Source: Pelomonas sp. Root405
Lineage (GTDB): Bacteria > Pseudomonadota > Gammaproteobacteria > Burkholderiales > Burkholderiaceae_C
Assembly (NCBI RefSeq): GCF_001425165.1
Contig: NZ_LMDU01000014.1
Coordinates: 503,056 to 567,055, forward strand
Length of the DNA: 64,000 nucleotides
Reading direction: 5' to 3'
Shown: one piece after another, positions 28,301-37,002 of the stretch
Numbering within the stretch: the stretch's first letter is position 1
How the letters are laid out: each line of letters opens with the position of its first letter
Program-made: the position numbers and the translations under genes
Notes under the pieces: generated by a model
The model's database searches: none
What the model saw: only the letters and a program-made list of their open reading frames with translations
Told to the model about the DNA's origin: nothing

Positions 28301-28862
28301 GAACCTCTTCGGCAAGGCGCTGACGTCGCCCTTCGCGCTGTTCAGCGGCAGTGACGCGCCCGAAGCCGCCCAGGTCGCGTTCGCGCCCGGCGGTGCCCAG
28401 CTGGGCGACGCGTCCAAGCTCGACCGTGTCGCCAAGCTGCTGGTCGACAAGCCCGGGGTACAGCTGATGCTGATCGGCTGGGCCGGCATCGCCGCCGAAG
28501 GCCAGGCCATCCGCGAGCAGCGCTTGGCGCAGGCGCTGAAAGCCGAGACCGCACCCACGGCCGAAGCCAGCCTGAAGCGCCTGTACGAGGCCAGCACCCT
28601 GCCGAACAAGCCAAAGAACCTGCTTGGCCTGCCCAAGGACCTGCCGCCCGAGCAGATGCGCGGCCTGCTGCTGGGCAGCTACACGGTCAGCGGCGAGGCG
28701 CTGACCCAGCTGGCCGTGGCCCGCGCCAACGCCGTGCGCGACGCGCTGCTGGCCCGTGGTGCGCCCGCCGCGCGTGTCATCGTCGGCGCCCCTCAGGTCT
28801 GCGACACGGCTTGTGACGAGGTCTGGCGCCCCCATGTCGAACTTTCCCTTTCGGCCCACTGA
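25359..28862 (+). CDS. DUF748/AsmA-like large envelope protein
   Basis: This 1167-residue protein has an N-terminal membrane helix (about 8-32), then a long AsmA-like beta-rich region with DUF748 repeats and Ala/Leu/Asp-rich strands (for example TLAKLDAALSLRSLLRGSLVVESL). The C-terminal 200 residues end in an OmpA-like stretch (GVQLMLIGWAG ... ARANAVRDALLARGAPAARVIVG). AsmA-like proteins bridge the periplasm and are thought to move or organise lipids between membranes. The start is a GTG, 16 bp from the divergent ydcF-like ATG. Co-transcription with msrA (9 bp downstream) is likely. Confidence 0.85.
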   Translation: MKTAPRSPVRIALWTLVALSALVSLLLVFVTLALPGWIASRGVTLATETLGRPVHIKQAHFQPWRLAVVIDDLRIDGQAPSQPPLFTLAKLDAALSLRSLLRGSLVVESLALTQPVLRLARVAEGRYDIDDLIQRFAAKPGVPDGDPVEFAVYNVELTDGRVFFDDRPVQRKHELAALQLALPFVSTLESDVKVTVQPHLSGRLDGVAFDSRAEALPFADDVSARLSFKLAGLDLAPLGAYVPTSLPLRLSTGQLDVDLAVDFAEQAKGPPGVKLSGQVQLRDLALTQPNGQPMLGFKRLSLPLVDVQPFKRRMGLGEILLESPSATLRPLASNKPAGKPSVAPAPSATQPWQFSLTGLQVSDGRFTVRDLTLNAIQLKLGGAAWPLKAPAQLDGSLRLDDATLTTQVKLSPELLQADAELVDLAAERLAAWLPLPAGARLAAGVSTKANFSVMNPLADGAADRAQLTLTETQISNARLSLPGAPRLLTLALARLDKASVEPATRTVSLGALTLDAPRAQLARGADGQLNIAALLPPDSAASAPAPVANPAWKLRLAALNVERGAVRWHDAAVQGGVAPVALAIEPLRLQTTALTWPAAAPVQAQLAAQLVAVGPNDQPIADSAGSLQWSGRVGLSPLSVIGSVQAAALPVHLLNAYLDPAWGLQLQRAELGLKADFNASQQAGGGWQTDLGGDVRVGPLALLQARVVDGQRVIGEDLMSWQSLQLDGVKLALAPGAPLRLAVKDAQLDDAYARLIVNEQGRFNLRDIGPAEAAAASAAASAASAAAIAKAPQPEIAVERIRVNRGLVDFNDRFVRPNYSARLSELHGSLGAFSSTSPLMAPLTVRGKVAGTGVLEIDGQLKPGSPPAMDVAANATDIELAPLSPYAAKYIGYVIERGKLSTKLRYKVEPGGQLVASNQIILNQLSLGERVDSPDATTLPVRFAVALLKDSNGVIDVDLPVSGSLNDPEFSVGGLVWKLVLNLFGKALTSPFALFSGSDAPEAAQVAFAPGGAQLGDASKLDRVAKLLVDKPGVQLMLIGWAGIAAEGQAIREQRLAQALKAETAPTAEASLKRLYEASTLPNKPKNLLGLPKDLPPEQMRGLLLGSYTVSGEALTQLAVARANAVRDALLARGAPAARVIVGAPQVCDTACDEVWRPHVELSLSAH

Positions 28863-28871
28863 AAGCCACCC

Positions 28872-29411
28872 ATGACCACACCGACCCTTGAACGCATCAC
28901 CCTGGCCGGCGGCTGCTTCTGGTGCCTGGAGGCCGTCTACGAGCGCGTGCGCGGCGTGCACCAGGTCGAGAACGGCTACAGCAACGGCCAAGGTGCCGCG
29001 GCGCCCACCTACGAGGCCGTCTGCGGTGGCAACACGGGCTTTGCCGAGGTGGTGCGGATCGACTTCGACCCCGCCGAGGTGTCGCTGCGCGAGCTGCTCG
29101 AAGTGTTCTTCACCATCCACGACCCGACCACGCTGAACCGCCAGGGCGCCGACGTCGGCACGCAATACCGCTCGGCCATCTACTGGCACACCGAGACCCA
29201 GCGCCAGCTCGCGGCCGAAGTCATGGCCGAGGCGAACCAGCACCACGGCGGCCGCGTCGTCACCGAGCTGCTGCCCGAGGCCAACTACCACCCGGCCGAG
29301 GCCTATCACCAGCACTACTACGCCCGCAACCCCGAGCAGGGCTATTGCGCCTTCGTCGTCGCGGGCAAGGTGGACAAGTTCCTGGCCAGCTTCAAGCGCC
29401 TGGTCAAGTGA
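28872..29411 (+). CDS. msrA: MsrA, peptide methionine (S)-S-oxide reductase
   Basis: This 179-residue enzyme reduces methionine-S-sulfoxide in proteins. The catalytic Cys15 lies in the signature GGCFWCLEAVYE, and the family pattern continues with VENGYSNGQ, YEAVCGGNTGFAEVVRIDFDP and TTLNRQGADVGTQYRSAIYW. There is no signal peptide, so it acts in the cytoplasm. Its stop overlaps the ABC ATPase ATG by one base (TGATG), placing it in one transcript with the transporter. Confidence 0.95.
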   Translation: MTTPTLERITLAGGCFWCLEAVYERVRGVHQVENGYSNGQGAAAPTYEAVCGGNTGFAEVVRIDFDPAEVSLRELLEVFFTIHDPTTLNRQGADVGTQYRSAIYWHTETQRQLAAEVMAEANQHHGGRVVTELLPEANYHPAEAYHQHYYARNPEQGYCAFVVAGKVDKFLASFKRLVK

Positions 29412-30142
29412 TGCTGGCCTGGGGCGGCCTGCGCCATCGCTACACCGGCGGCGCCGAGATCGGCTATGCCGATTTCGCGCTGGCGCCGGGGCGGCACCTG
29501 CTGCTGCGGGGCGCCTCGGGCTCCGGCAAGTCGACGCTGCTGGCGCTGCTGGCCGGGCTGCTTCGTGCGCAGCAGGGCGAGCTGGTCGTGGCCGGCACGG
29601 AGCTGCAGACGCTCGGCGCGCGCGCACTGGACGCCTGGCGCGGCGCCACGCTCGGCTTCGTGCCCCAGCGCCTGCACCTGAGCGAGGCGCAGACGGTGGC
29701 CGAGAACCTCGCGCTGCCGGCCCTGGCTGCAGGGCAGGGCGCCGACCCGGCGCGCGCGGCCGAACTGCTGGACGCGCTGGACATCTCCGAGCTTGCCGCG
29801 CGCCGGCCCCACCAGCTCAGCGTCGGCCAGGCCCAGCGCGTGGCCCTGGCGCGCGCACTGATGCGCCGGCCGCGCCTGCTGCTGGCCGATGAGCCCAGCG
29901 CCAACCTGGACGATGAGCACACCCTGCACATGCTGGCCCTGCTGCTTGACGCGGCCGAACGCGAGGGTTGCACGCTGGTCATCGCCAGCCATGACGCACG
30001 CGTGGTCGAGGCGCTTGGCGAACGTGCTGACGTCAGCGAGGTGGTGCTGCGGGGCGGGCCGAGCGCCCGGCCGCTCCCAAGCCGGCCCGCCATCCCCTCG
30101 GGGGATCGGACGACGTACTCGTCGGGCGAGGGGTCGACATGA
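29411..30142 (+). CDS. LolD/MacB-type ABC transporter ATP-binding protein
   Basis: This 243-residue ABC ATPase has Walker A GASGSGKST, a Q-loop in LGFVPQRL, signature HQLSVGQAQRVALARAL and Walker B LLLADEPSANLDD. The ATG at 29411 directly follows msrA. The C-terminal 30 residues are a Pro/Ser-rich tail. Its end overlaps the FtsX-like permease start by 4 bp, so the two form one transporter of the MacB/FtsX superfamily, which uses mechanotransmission rather than a classical substrate channel. Confidence 0.88.
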   Translation: MLAWGGLRHRYTGGAEIGYADFALAPGRHLLLRGASGSGKSTLLALLAGLLRAQQGELVVAGTELQTLGARALDAWRGATLGFVPQRLHLSEAQTVAENLALPALAAGQGADPARAAELLDALDISELAARRPHQLSVGQAQRVALARALMRRPRLLLADEPSANLDDEHTLHMLALLLDAAEREGCTLVIASHDARVVEALGERADVSEVVLRGGPSARPLPSRPAIPSGDRTTYSSGEGST

Positions 30143-31332
30143 TCCGCTTGGCTTGGCGATACCTGTGGTCCAGTCCGCTGACGACGGCGTTGAACCTGCT
30201 GCTGCTGACCCTGAGCCTGGCGGCCGTGACCTTCGTGCTGCGCGCCAGTGCCCAGGTCGAGTCCGGGCTCAGGCGCGACCTCGCCGGCATCGACCTCGTC
30301 GTCGGCGCCAAGGGCAGCCCGATGCAGATCATGCTGGCCGGCGTCTTCCACCTCGATGCCCCGACCGGCAACATCCCGCTGGCGACGCTGGAGCTGCTCA
30401 GGCAACAGCCGCTGGTGGCCCAGGCCGTGCCGCTGTCGCTGGGCGACTCATATCAAGGCTTCCGCATCGCCGGCACGGCGCCTGAGTACATCGATCTCTA
30501 CGGTGGCAAGCTCAGCCAGGGCGTACTGTGGACAAAGCCCATGCAGGCCGTACTCGGCGCCGAAGTCGCTCGTGCGACCGGGCTCAAGCCCGGCGACCGC
30601 TTCGCGGGCAGCCATGGCCTGGCCGAGGGCGGCGGCGCGCATGGCGAGCAGCAGTTCGAAGTTGTCGGCGTGTTGGCCGAATCAGGCAGTGTGCTGGACC
30701 GCCTGGTGCTGGCGGATCTCGCTTCGGTGTGGGAAGTGCATGAAGAGCACCATGCCGATGAAACCCATCATGACGAAGACCAGCACCGCGAGATCACGCT
30801 GGCGCTGGTGCGATACCGCAGCCCGCTTGCGGCCGTCTCGCTGCCGCGCTGGGTCAATGCCCAGGACGGCTTGCAGTCCGCCGCGCCTGCGCTGGAGACC
30901 GCACGGCTGATGCGGCTGGTCGGCGCGGGTACCGAGGTGCTGCGCGGGTTCGGCGTCGTGCTGCTGGTTGCTGCGGGCCTGTCCGTGTGGGTGGCGCTGC
31001 TTCATGCCGTGCGCGCCCGCCAGGGCGACCTGGCCATGCTGCGCATGCTGGGTGCACCGGCCCGCCGCGTCGCCGTGCTGATCGCGCTGGAGGCGCTGCT
31101 GCTGGCCGGCCTTGCCGCCGTGCTGGGCCTGGCGGCAGGACACGGTCTGGTGGCTGTGCTGGAGCGCGTGCTGGCGGAGCGGCAGTCCTTGCGTCTGGGC
31201 CCACTGGGCTTCAGCGAAGCCGAATGGCTGGTACCACTGCTGGCCTGCGGCCTGGCGCTGCTGTCCGCTGCCTGGCCGGCCTGGCGGGCTTATCGACTGG
31301 ATGTCACAACCCTGCTGCAAGCTCCGCGCTGA
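30139..31332 (+). CDS. FtsX/MacB-type ABC permease with His-rich periplasmic loop
   Basis: This 397-residue permease has the FtsX/MacB layout. One N-terminal membrane helix (about 18-38) is followed by a large periplasmic domain and then three helices (about 275-300, 318-345 and 365-385). A striking His/Glu/Asp-rich stretch, EVHEEHHADETHHDEDQHRE (about 200-219), points to metal binding. Similar permeases sit with an ABC ATPase and a DUF3299 protein in Zrg-type (zinc-linked) clusters, so a metal-related role is inferred. The DUF2796 periplasmic binding protein (ZrgA) of those clusters is missing here. Confidence 0.82.
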   Translation: MIRLAWRYLWSSPLTTALNLLLLTLSLAAVTFVLRASAQVESGLRRDLAGIDLVVGAKGSPMQIMLAGVFHLDAPTGNIPLATLELLRQQPLVAQAVPLSLGDSYQGFRIAGTAPEYIDLYGGKLSQGVLWTKPMQAVLGAEVARATGLKPGDRFAGSHGLAEGGGAHGEQQFEVVGVLAESGSVLDRLVLADLASVWEVHEEHHADETHHDEDQHREITLALVRYRSPLAAVSLPRWVNAQDGLQSAAPALETARLMRLVGAGTEVLRGFGVVLLVAAGLSVWVALLHAVRARQGDLAMLRMLGAPARRVAVLIALEALLLAGLAAVLGLAAGHGLVAVLERVLAERQSLRLGPLGFSEAEWLVPLLACGLALLSAAWPAWRAYRLDVTTLLQAPR

Positions 31333-31355
31333 GCAACGACGACAATCCCGCCATC

Positions 31356-31859
31356 ATGAAGTTCAAGCCCCTTGTTGCCGTTTCGGCCCTTCTCGCTCTC
31401 TCTCTGGCATCCGCAGCCGCAGTGGCCCAAGTGCCGCCTGTTGTCGGACAAGGCGCCGGCTATCACGACCCGCGCAGCGCCTTCAAGCCGCTGGAGGATC
31501 GCGCCGATGTCGTGTCCTGGAAGCTGCTGTCCCAGGTCACCGCCAAGGCCGAGAAAAAGAAGATCGTGCCGACCTTTCCGGCGGCGGTGCAAGCGCTGGA
31601 CCGCAAGACGGTCAAGGTGCAGGGCTTCATGATGCCGCTGGAGGCGGGCGACAAGCAGCAGCACTTCCTGCTCTCAGCCGTGCCGACGAGCTGCTCTTTC
31701 TGTGTACCAGCGGGCCCTGAAGGCCTGGTCGAGGTGCGCACCAAGAAACCCGTGCGCTACACGCTGGAACCCGTCGTCGTCGAAGGCGTGCTGGCCGTGC
31801 TGAACGACGACCCCTACGGCCTGTACTACCGCGTCGAGGACGGCAACGCGGTCAACTAA
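31356..31859 (+). CDS. DUF3299 exported protein
   Basis: This 167-residue protein has a Sec signal peptide (about 1-24, [18 protein letters not shown]) and a DUF3299 domain. The conserved parts are [22 protein letters not shown] and [13 protein letters not shown], a CxxC-like Cys pair possibly used for metal or redox. It follows the ABC permease by 23 bp. The start at 31356 marks the signal peptide; the open frame upstream is a shadow. Its 3' end overlaps pdxH convergently by 4 bp. Confidence 0.82.
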   Translation: MKFKPLVAVSALLALSLASAAAVAQVPPVVGQGAGYHDPRSAFKPLEDRADVVSWKLLSQVTAKAEKKKIVPTFPAAVQALDRKTVKVQGFMMPLEAGDKQQHFLLSAVPTSCSFCVPAGPEGLVEVRTKKPVRYTLEPVVVEGVLAVLNDDPYGLYYRVEDGNAVN

Positions 31860-32491
31860 GGCGCGAGCCGCTCGCGCAGCCAGTCGCTGCCGTCCAAGCG
31901 GAAGCACAGCCGGTCATGCAGGCGTGAGCGGCGGCCCTGCCAGAACTCGAAGCGGTCCGGCACGAGGCGATAGCCGCCCCAATGCGGGGGGCGGTCGGGG
32001 TTGATCCCATGCTGCATGGCCGCCTTGGCTGCATTGGCCACCAGCACCGCGCGTGTGCTGATGACCCGGCTCTGCGGCGACGCCCAGGCGCCCAGGCGTG
32101 AATCCAGCGGGCGGGTCCTGTAGTACTCGTCGGACTCCTCGGCAGAGGTCTTCTCGACGCGACCTTCAATACGCACGACACGCTCCATTTCAACCCAATG
32201 GAACTGCAGAGCCGCGAAGGGGTTGTGTGCTAACTCCGCACCTTTACGGCTTTCGTAATTGGTGAACCAGACCATGCCACGCTCGTCGCAGCCCTTCAGC
32301 AGCACGACGCGGGTGGAGGGCCGATTGCCCGTGCCGACGGTGGCCAGCGTCATCGCCGTGGGTTCGGACACATCGTGGGCGATGGCCTCGTCCATCCAGC
32401 GCTGGAAGAGGGCCAGCGGGCCGTCCGCGGCTTGCGCCTCGTCCAGCTCCCCTAGTTCATAGCTCTTTCGGAAGTCGCTCAATTTGCTCAT
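31856..32491 (-). CDS. pdxH: PdxH, pyridoxamine 5'-phosphate oxidase
   Basis: This 211-residue FMN enzyme converts PNP or PMP to pyridoxal phosphate. It starts [18 protein letters not shown]. Family signatures are [41 protein letters not shown] and [20 protein letters not shown]. Length is standard. It stands alone and is convergent with the DUF3299 gene. Confidence 0.95.
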   Translation of the reverse strand: MSKLSDFRKSYELGELDEAQAADGPLALFQRWMDEAIAHDVSEPTAMTLATVGTGNRPSTRVVLLKGCDERGMVWFTNYESRKGAELAHNPFAALQFHWVEMERVVRIEGRVEKTSAEESDEYYRTRPLDSRLGAWASPQSRVISTRAVLVANAAKAAMQHGINPDRPPHWGGYRLVPDRFEFWQGRRSRLHDRLCFRLDGSDWLRERLAP

Positions 32492-32639
32492 GGGTGGAAG
32501 TATGCAGACCTTCCCTTAAAGGCCTTCCCTTAAGTGAACGTACCAGTTTCAAGCGCAGTGGCACTCGGCATGCTTGTGGCACTGCAGCAAACGGCACAGA
32601 CCGTCGCGCAGCGATGGGGTTTGGAAGGACGAATAGCCA

Positions 32640-33239
32640 ATGACAAAGCGACGCCCCGCCGTCGTCGTGCTGGCCGCAGGTCGCGGCTCACGCTTCCGCG
32701 GCCCGGGCCACAAGCTCGAGCAACAGCTGGATGGCATGCCGGGTGCCGACACCTTGCTCGCCCGCAGCCTGCGCCACGCCATCGCCACGCAGTTGCCCGT
32801 CGTTGTCGTGACCACGCCGGCGCTGGCGCCGGCGGTCCACAAGCTGGTGGCCGCGCGCGACGTGGTCACGCTGTCTGAACGCGACGCCCAGGGCATGGGC
32901 CACTCCATCGTCGCCGGCGTCAGCGCCACGGGTGACGCCGATGGCTGGCTGATCCTGCCGGCGGACATGCCGCTCGTCCAACCCGCCACCATCATGGCCG
33001 TCGCCCACGGCCTGGAGCGCTATCCGGTCTGCTATGCGCAATACCGTGGCATCCAGGGGCATCCGGTCGGTTTCGGCACCGAGCTCTACTCCGAGCTGAT
33101 GGCCTTGCAGGGCGATGAAGGCGCGCGGCGCATCGTGGCGCGCTATGCGGCGCAGCCGATTGCCGTCGACGATCCCGGCGTGCATGTCGATGTCGACACC
33201 GAGGAAGACCTCGCGCGCCTGACCGCAAACACTCGCTGA
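32640..33239 (+). CDS. MobA-like nucleotidyltransferase (NTP_transf_3)
   Basis: This 199-residue nucleotidyltransferase has the nucleotide motif VVVLAAGRGSRFRGPGHKLEQ at residues 7-27, the DADGWLILPADMPLV metal site and HPVGFGTELYSEL. The family includes molybdenum-cofactor cytidylyl- and guanylyltransferases (MocA/MobA) and related enzymes; the substrate cannot be fixed from the sequence, and no Mo-enzyme gene lies nearby. AAGGA precedes the ATG by 10 nt. Confidence 0.82.
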   Translation: MTKRRPAVVVLAAGRGSRFRGPGHKLEQQLDGMPGADTLLARSLRHAIATQLPVVVVTTPALAPAVHKLVAARDVVTLSERDAQGMGHSIVAGVSATGDADGWLILPADMPLVQPATIMAVAHGLERYPVCYAQYRGIQGHPVGFGTELYSELMALQGDEGARRIVARYAAQPIAVDDPGVHVDVDTEEDLARLTANTR

Positions 33240-33246
33240 ACCGCCA

Positions 33247-33870
33247 CTAAAGCGGTGCGCACAGGCCGTGCTGCGCGGCCAGATGGACCTGGCGCTCCAA
33301 TTCCATGTCGCGGATGCCGTGCTCGCGCAAACCCTGCACGGTGCGCAGCAGGTAGTCCAGCGTGGTGCCGTAGCGGCCGCTGGCGTGCTGGAAGATATGC
33401 AGCAACTCGGGCTCGTGCAGCTGCCCCGTCCAGTTCGGGCTCTGGCGCGACAACGTGAAGGCCAGCGCGCGCAGCCGGCCCGAGGCGGTGTCGCAGTTCA
33501 GCCAGCGCGGCTCGTAGACGCCATTGAGCATCTCGCGTGCCCACAGCCGTGCCAGCACTTCTTCGCCGGCGGCGCGTGGAATGCGGTAGACGAGGCCGCG
33601 GCAGCTGCCGCCGGAGATCAGCGCCAGCACCAGGCCCGGTTCCTGCGGCGAACCCCGGTTCACGCGAGAGCGCATGCGCAGCACGCGGTGGAAGCCCAGC
33701 ACCTTGGCCGGCAAGGCCTCGGCATACTCGAACTCGGGCCGCCAGATCAGCGAGCCGTAGGCGAACAGCAGCAGGTCGTCCCCGCTGGCCCGCCATTCGG
33801 CCGCCGTGCGCAGCAGCAGGTGTTCGCTGCGCACCGGGCCGTGGGGAATGTTGATTGCCTTTGAAGCCAT
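33247..33870 (-). CDS. ChaC-type gamma-glutamylcyclotransferase
   Basis: This 207-residue protein belongs to the ChaC family, which releases 5-oxoproline from glutathione or gamma-glutamyl peptides. It has the family nucleotide-like motif FAYGSLIWRPEFEY (Y-G-S-L near residues 38-41) and GFHRVLRMRSRVNRG, with the acidic segment EVLARLWAREML supplying the expected Glu. It is convergent with the MobA-like gene and divergent from edd. Confidence 0.88.
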   Translation of the reverse strand: MASKAINIPHGPVRSEHLLLRTAAEWRASGDDLLLFAYGSLIWRPEFEYAEALPAKVLGFHRVLRMRSRVNRGSPQEPGLVLALISGGSCRGLVYRIPRAAGEEVLARLWAREMLNGVYEPRWLNCDTASGRLRALAFTLSRQSPNWTGQLHEPELLHIFQHASGRYGTTLDYLLRTVQGLREHGIRDMELERQVHLAAQHGLCAPL

Positions 33871-33933
33871 CAGCCCTATCTTGTCAGCGTTTGCCTGGTA
33901 CCCAGCCCGTAACCCGCTGGCCCCAATGACAAA

Positions 33934-33969
33934 GTAATATGGTTACCTAAATTCCCAAGGGTCGGTTAC
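33934..33969. promoter_or_regulatory. GGTTAC-type repeats upstream of edd
   Basis: The roughly 125-bp region before edd holds an inverted repeat GTAATATGGTTAC (33934-33946), another GGTTAC at 33964-33969, and a GTAACC in opposite orientation at 33909-33914. Copies of one hexamer in both orientations close to a start are typical of a regulator's operator. No regulator gene is adjacent; HexR-type control of edd is known in other proteobacteria, but this is not a recognised HexR site. Confidence 0.35.
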
Positions 33970-33995
33970 GTGAACGAGACCCACGGAGGCACATC

Positions 33996-35825
33996 ATGAA
34001 TCCCACACTCATCGCCGTCACCGACCGCATCCGCGAACGCAGCGCCAAGCTGCGTGGGGACTACCTGGCCCGCATCGCCAAGCTGGGCGGGCGCCAGCGC
34101 GGCTTCGAGCGCATGGGCTGCGCCAATGTGGCCCATGCTGTCGCGGCGCTGCCAGCCAACGACAAGCTGCGCATCGTTGCCGAGAAGGCGCCGCATCTCG
34201 GCGTCGTCACGGCCTACAACGACATGTTGTCGGCGCATCAGCCCTACGAAACCTATCCCGAGCAGATCCGCGCCGAGGCCCACCGCCTGGGCGCGACGGT
34301 GCAGGTCGCCGGTGGCGTGCCGGCCATGTGCGACGGCGTCACCCAGGGCCTGCCCGGCATGGAGCTGAGCCTGTTCTCGCGCGACACCATCGCCATGGGC
34401 ACGGCCGTCGCGCTCACGCATGACGTGTTTGATGCGGCCTTGCTGCTGGGCATTTGCGACAAGATCGTGCCGGGCCTGTTGATCGGCGCGCTGCACTTCG
34501 GCCATTTGCCTTGCGTCTTCGTGCCGGCGGGGCCGATGAGCACGGGCATTTCCAACAGCGACAAGGGCAAGGTCCGCGAGCTCTATGCGCAAGGCAAGGT
34601 CGGGCGCGACGAACTGCTGAAGAGCGAGTCCGCTGCCTACCACGGCGCGGGCACCTGCACCTTCTACGGCACCGCCAACAGCAATCAGATGCTGCTGGAG
34701 GCCATGGGCCTGCATACGCCAGGCAGCGCTTTCGTGCACCCGCATGACGACCTGCGCGCGGCGCTGACGCGCGAGGCCGTCGCCACGGCGCTGAAGATCA
34801 GTGGCCGCATCGAGGGCCATGCCGCCAAGCCGATCGGCCACATCGTGGACGAGCGCTGCATCGTCAACGCGATGGCCGCTTTGCTGGCCACCGGCGGCTC
34901 GACCAACCACCTGATCCATTGGGTCGCGGTCGCGCGCTCGGCCGGCATCCTGATCAACTGGACCGACTTCTCGGACCTGTCTGCCGCCGTGCCGCTGCTG
35001 TCGCGTGTCTATCCGAACGGCAGCGCCGACGTGAACCAGTTCCAGGCCGCTGGCGGCCCCGGCTTCGTCATCCGCGAGCTGCTGGACGCCGGCCTCATGC
35101 ACGAGGATGTCCTCTCCGTCGCCGGCGACAGCCTGCGCCCCTACAGCTTCGTGCCGCATGCGGTGGGGCAGGGCGGGGAGGTGCTGCGCGAAGCCCTGCC
35201 GGCCGTCAGCAGCGACGACAGCGTCGTGCGCACGGCGACCGCGCCGTTCAGCGCGACCGGTGGCCTCAAGCTGCTGGATGGCAACCTGGGCCGCGCCGTC
35301 ATCAAGGTCTCGGCCGTGCCCGAGGACCGCCATACCGTCGAAGCCCCCTGCCGCATCTTCACGACGCAGGAAGCCATGCTCAACGCGTTCAAGAACGGTG
35401 AGCTGGAGCGCGACGTCATCGTCGTCGTGCGCTTCCAGGGCCCGCATGCCAACGGCATGCCTGAGCTGCACAAGCTGACGCCGCCGCTGGCTGTGCTGCA
35501 AGGCAAGGGCTTCAAGGTCGCCCTGGTCACCGATGGCCGCATGAGCGGCGCGTCGGGCAAGGTGCCCGCCGCCATCCACGTCAGCCCCGAGGCCCTTGCC
35601 GGCGGGCCGCTCGCAAGGCTGCGCGACGGTGATCTCGTGCGCCTGTGCGCGCTGACCGGCACGCTGCAGGCCCTCGTCAGCGAGACCGATTGGGCCGCGC
35701 GCCCGGTTGCCACACTCGACCCGGCCGAAGCCGATATCAACGCACACGGCCTGGGCCGTGAACTGTTCGCCGGCATGCGCCGCAATGCCCTGAGCGCCGA
35801 GGAAGGCGCCGTCACCTGGTTGTGA
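33996..35825 (+). CDS. edd: Edd, 6-phosphogluconate dehydratase
   Basis: This 609-residue IlvD/Edd-family Fe-S dehydratase is the first enzyme of the Entner-Doudoroff branch, turning 6-phosphogluconate into KDPG. Cluster ligands are expected in [20 protein letters not shown] and [21 protein letters not shown] precedes the ATG. The last codons overlap the eda open frame, so edd and eda form the usual two-gene pathway operon, with a MOSC gene downstream. Confidence 0.95.
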   Translation: MNPTLIAVTDRIRERSAKLRGDYLARIAKLGGRQRGFERMGCANVAHAVAALPANDKLRIVAEKAPHLGVVTAYNDMLSAHQPYETYPEQIRAEAHRLGATVQVAGGVPAMCDGVTQGLPGMELSLFSRDTIAMGTAVALTHDVFDAALLLGICDKIVPGLLIGALHFGHLPCVFVPAGPMSTGISNSDKGKVRELYAQGKVGRDELLKSESAAYHGAGTCTFYGTANSNQMLLEAMGLHTPGSAFVHPHDDLRAALTREAVATALKISGRIEGHAAKPIGHIVDERCIVNAMAALLATGGSTNHLIHWVAVARSAGILINWTDFSDLSAAVPLLSRVYPNGSADVNQFQAAGGPGFVIRELLDAGLMHEDVLSVAGDSLRPYSFVPHAVGQGGEVLREALPAVSSDDSVVRTATAPFSATGGLKLLDGNLGRAVIKVSAVPEDRHTVEAPCRIFTTQEAMLNAFKNGELERDVIVVVRFQGPHANGMPELHKLTPPLAVLQGKGFKVALVTDGRMSGASGKVPAAIHVSPEALAGGPLARLRDGDLVRLCALTGTLQALVSETDWAARPVATLDPAEADINAHGLGRELFAGMRRNALSAEEGAVTWL

Positions 35826-35836
35826 GATTCATAAGC

Positions 35837-36460
35837 ATGCTTGAAACCCTGAGCCTGGCCAGTTACGGCCCCGTCATCCCCGTCATCGTCATCCAGCGCC
35901 TGGAAGACGCCGTGCCGCTGGCCGAGGCGCTGGTCGCCGGCGGTGTGCGCGTGCTCGAAGTGACGCTGCGCACCCCCGTCGCCCTGCAGGCCATGGAAGC
36001 CATGGCCAAGGTGCCGGGCGCCATCGTCGGTGCGGGCACCCTGCGCAGCCCCGCGGACGTCACCAATGCCAAGAACGCCGGCTGCCAGTTCGGCGTCAGC
36101 CCCGGCTATACCGACGCGCTGGCCGAAGCCTGCAAGGCCGCCGGCCTGCCGCTGCTGCCGGGCGTGTCGACAGCTTCCGAAGTGATGACGGCCAACGCGG
36201 CGGGCTTCGGCTTCCTGAAGCTGTTCCCGGCCGTCGCGGTCGGCGGCGTCAACCTGTTGAAGTCGCTGGCCGGGCCCTTCCCGGACGTGGCCTTCTGCCC
36301 CACCGGTGGCATCTCGCTGGAGACGGCGCCTCAGTTCCTCAAGTTGCCCAACGTCAAGGTCTGCGGCGGCTCCTGGCTGACCCCGCAAGACGCGGTCGAT
36401 GCCAAGGACTGGGCGCGCATCACCCGGCTGGCCGCTGAGGCCGCAGCGCTGCGCGCATGA
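35837..36460 (+). CDS. eda: Eda, KDPG/KHG aldolase
   Basis: This 207-residue class I aldolase splits 2-keto-3-deoxy-6-phosphogluconate into pyruvate and glyceraldehyde-3-phosphate. The Schiff-base Lys is in [15 protein letters not shown], the catalytic Glu in [15 protein letters not shown], and the phosphate-binding CPTGGIS follows. The ATG at 35837 matches related Eda starts (MLETLSLAS); a GTG at 35822 overlaps the edd stop and could also be used. Its end overlaps the MOSC gene start (ATGA). Confidence 0.95.
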   Translation: MLETLSLASYGPVIPVIVIQRLEDAVPLAEALVAGGVRVLEVTLRTPVALQAMEAMAKVPGAIVGAGTLRSPADVTNAKNAGCQFGVSPGYTDALAEACKAAGLPLLPGVSTASEVMTANAAGFGFLKLFPAVAVGGVNLLKSLAGPFPDVAFCPTGGISLETAPQFLKLPNVKVCGGSWLTPQDAVDAKDWARITRLAAEAAALRA

Positions 36461-37002
36461 CCGCGGCTGTCGTCGCGGCCGTGTGGGCCAGCGCGACGCA
36501 CAGCTTCTCCAAGGTCGCGCAAAGAGAGCTGACGCTCATTGCAGGGCAGGGCGTTGCAGGCGACGCCCATTGCGGCGTGACGGTCAAGCACCGCTCGCGC
36601 GTTGCCAAGGATCCGACGCAGCTGAACCTGCGCCAAGTGCACCTGATCCAGGGCGAGCTGTTCGACGGGCTTGCGCGGCGGGGCTTCGGGGTTCAGCCTG
36701 GCCAGTTGGGCGAGAACCTGACCACGCGCGGGATCGACCTGCTGGCCTTGCCATGCGACACCGAACTGCGCATCGGCGCCGACGTCCTGCTGCGCCTGAC
36801 CGGCCTGCGTAACCCCTGCCCGCAGATCGAGAACTTCGAAGCGGGCCTGCTGAAGGCCGTGGTCGACAAGGATGCGAACGGCGAGATCGTGCGCAAGGCC
36901 GGCGTCATGAGCGTGGTGCTGGCCGGCGGCGTCGTGCGCCCGGGAGACCGCATCAGCGTTCGGCTGCCGGCCCTGCCGCACGCCAAGTTGGAACGGGTCT
37001 AG
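36457..37002 (+). CDS. MOSC-domain protein
   Basis: This 181-residue MOSC (MOCO sulfurase C-terminal) protein has the family pattern [39 protein letters not shown] and the conserved cysteine in [16 protein letters not shown] proteins bind a molybdenum-cofactor-type sulfur centre and often act in N-hydroxylated base detoxification or sulfur transfer; the substrate is unknown. It overlaps the eda stop and the convergent thioesterase stop. Confidence 0.88.
   Translation: MTAAVVAAVWASATHSFSKVAQRELTLIAGQGVAGDAHCGVTVKHRSRVAKDPTQLNLRQVHLIQGELFDGLARRGFGVQPGQLGENLTTRGIDLLALPCDTELRIGADVLLRLTGLRNPCPQIENFEAGLLKAVVDKDANGEIVRKAGVMSVVLAGGVVRPGDRISVRLPALPHAKLERV

Noticed and set aside
32509-32533. Direct repeat CCTTCCCTTAA twice, between pdxH and the MobA-like gene
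   Set aside because: Two 11-bp copies 3 bp apart are real, but nothing links them to a function, and short repeats of this size can arise by slippage.
33966-35747. 593-codon open frame on the - strand opposite edd
   Set aside because: Composition is typical of a reverse shadow, and edd has full family motifs on the + strand.
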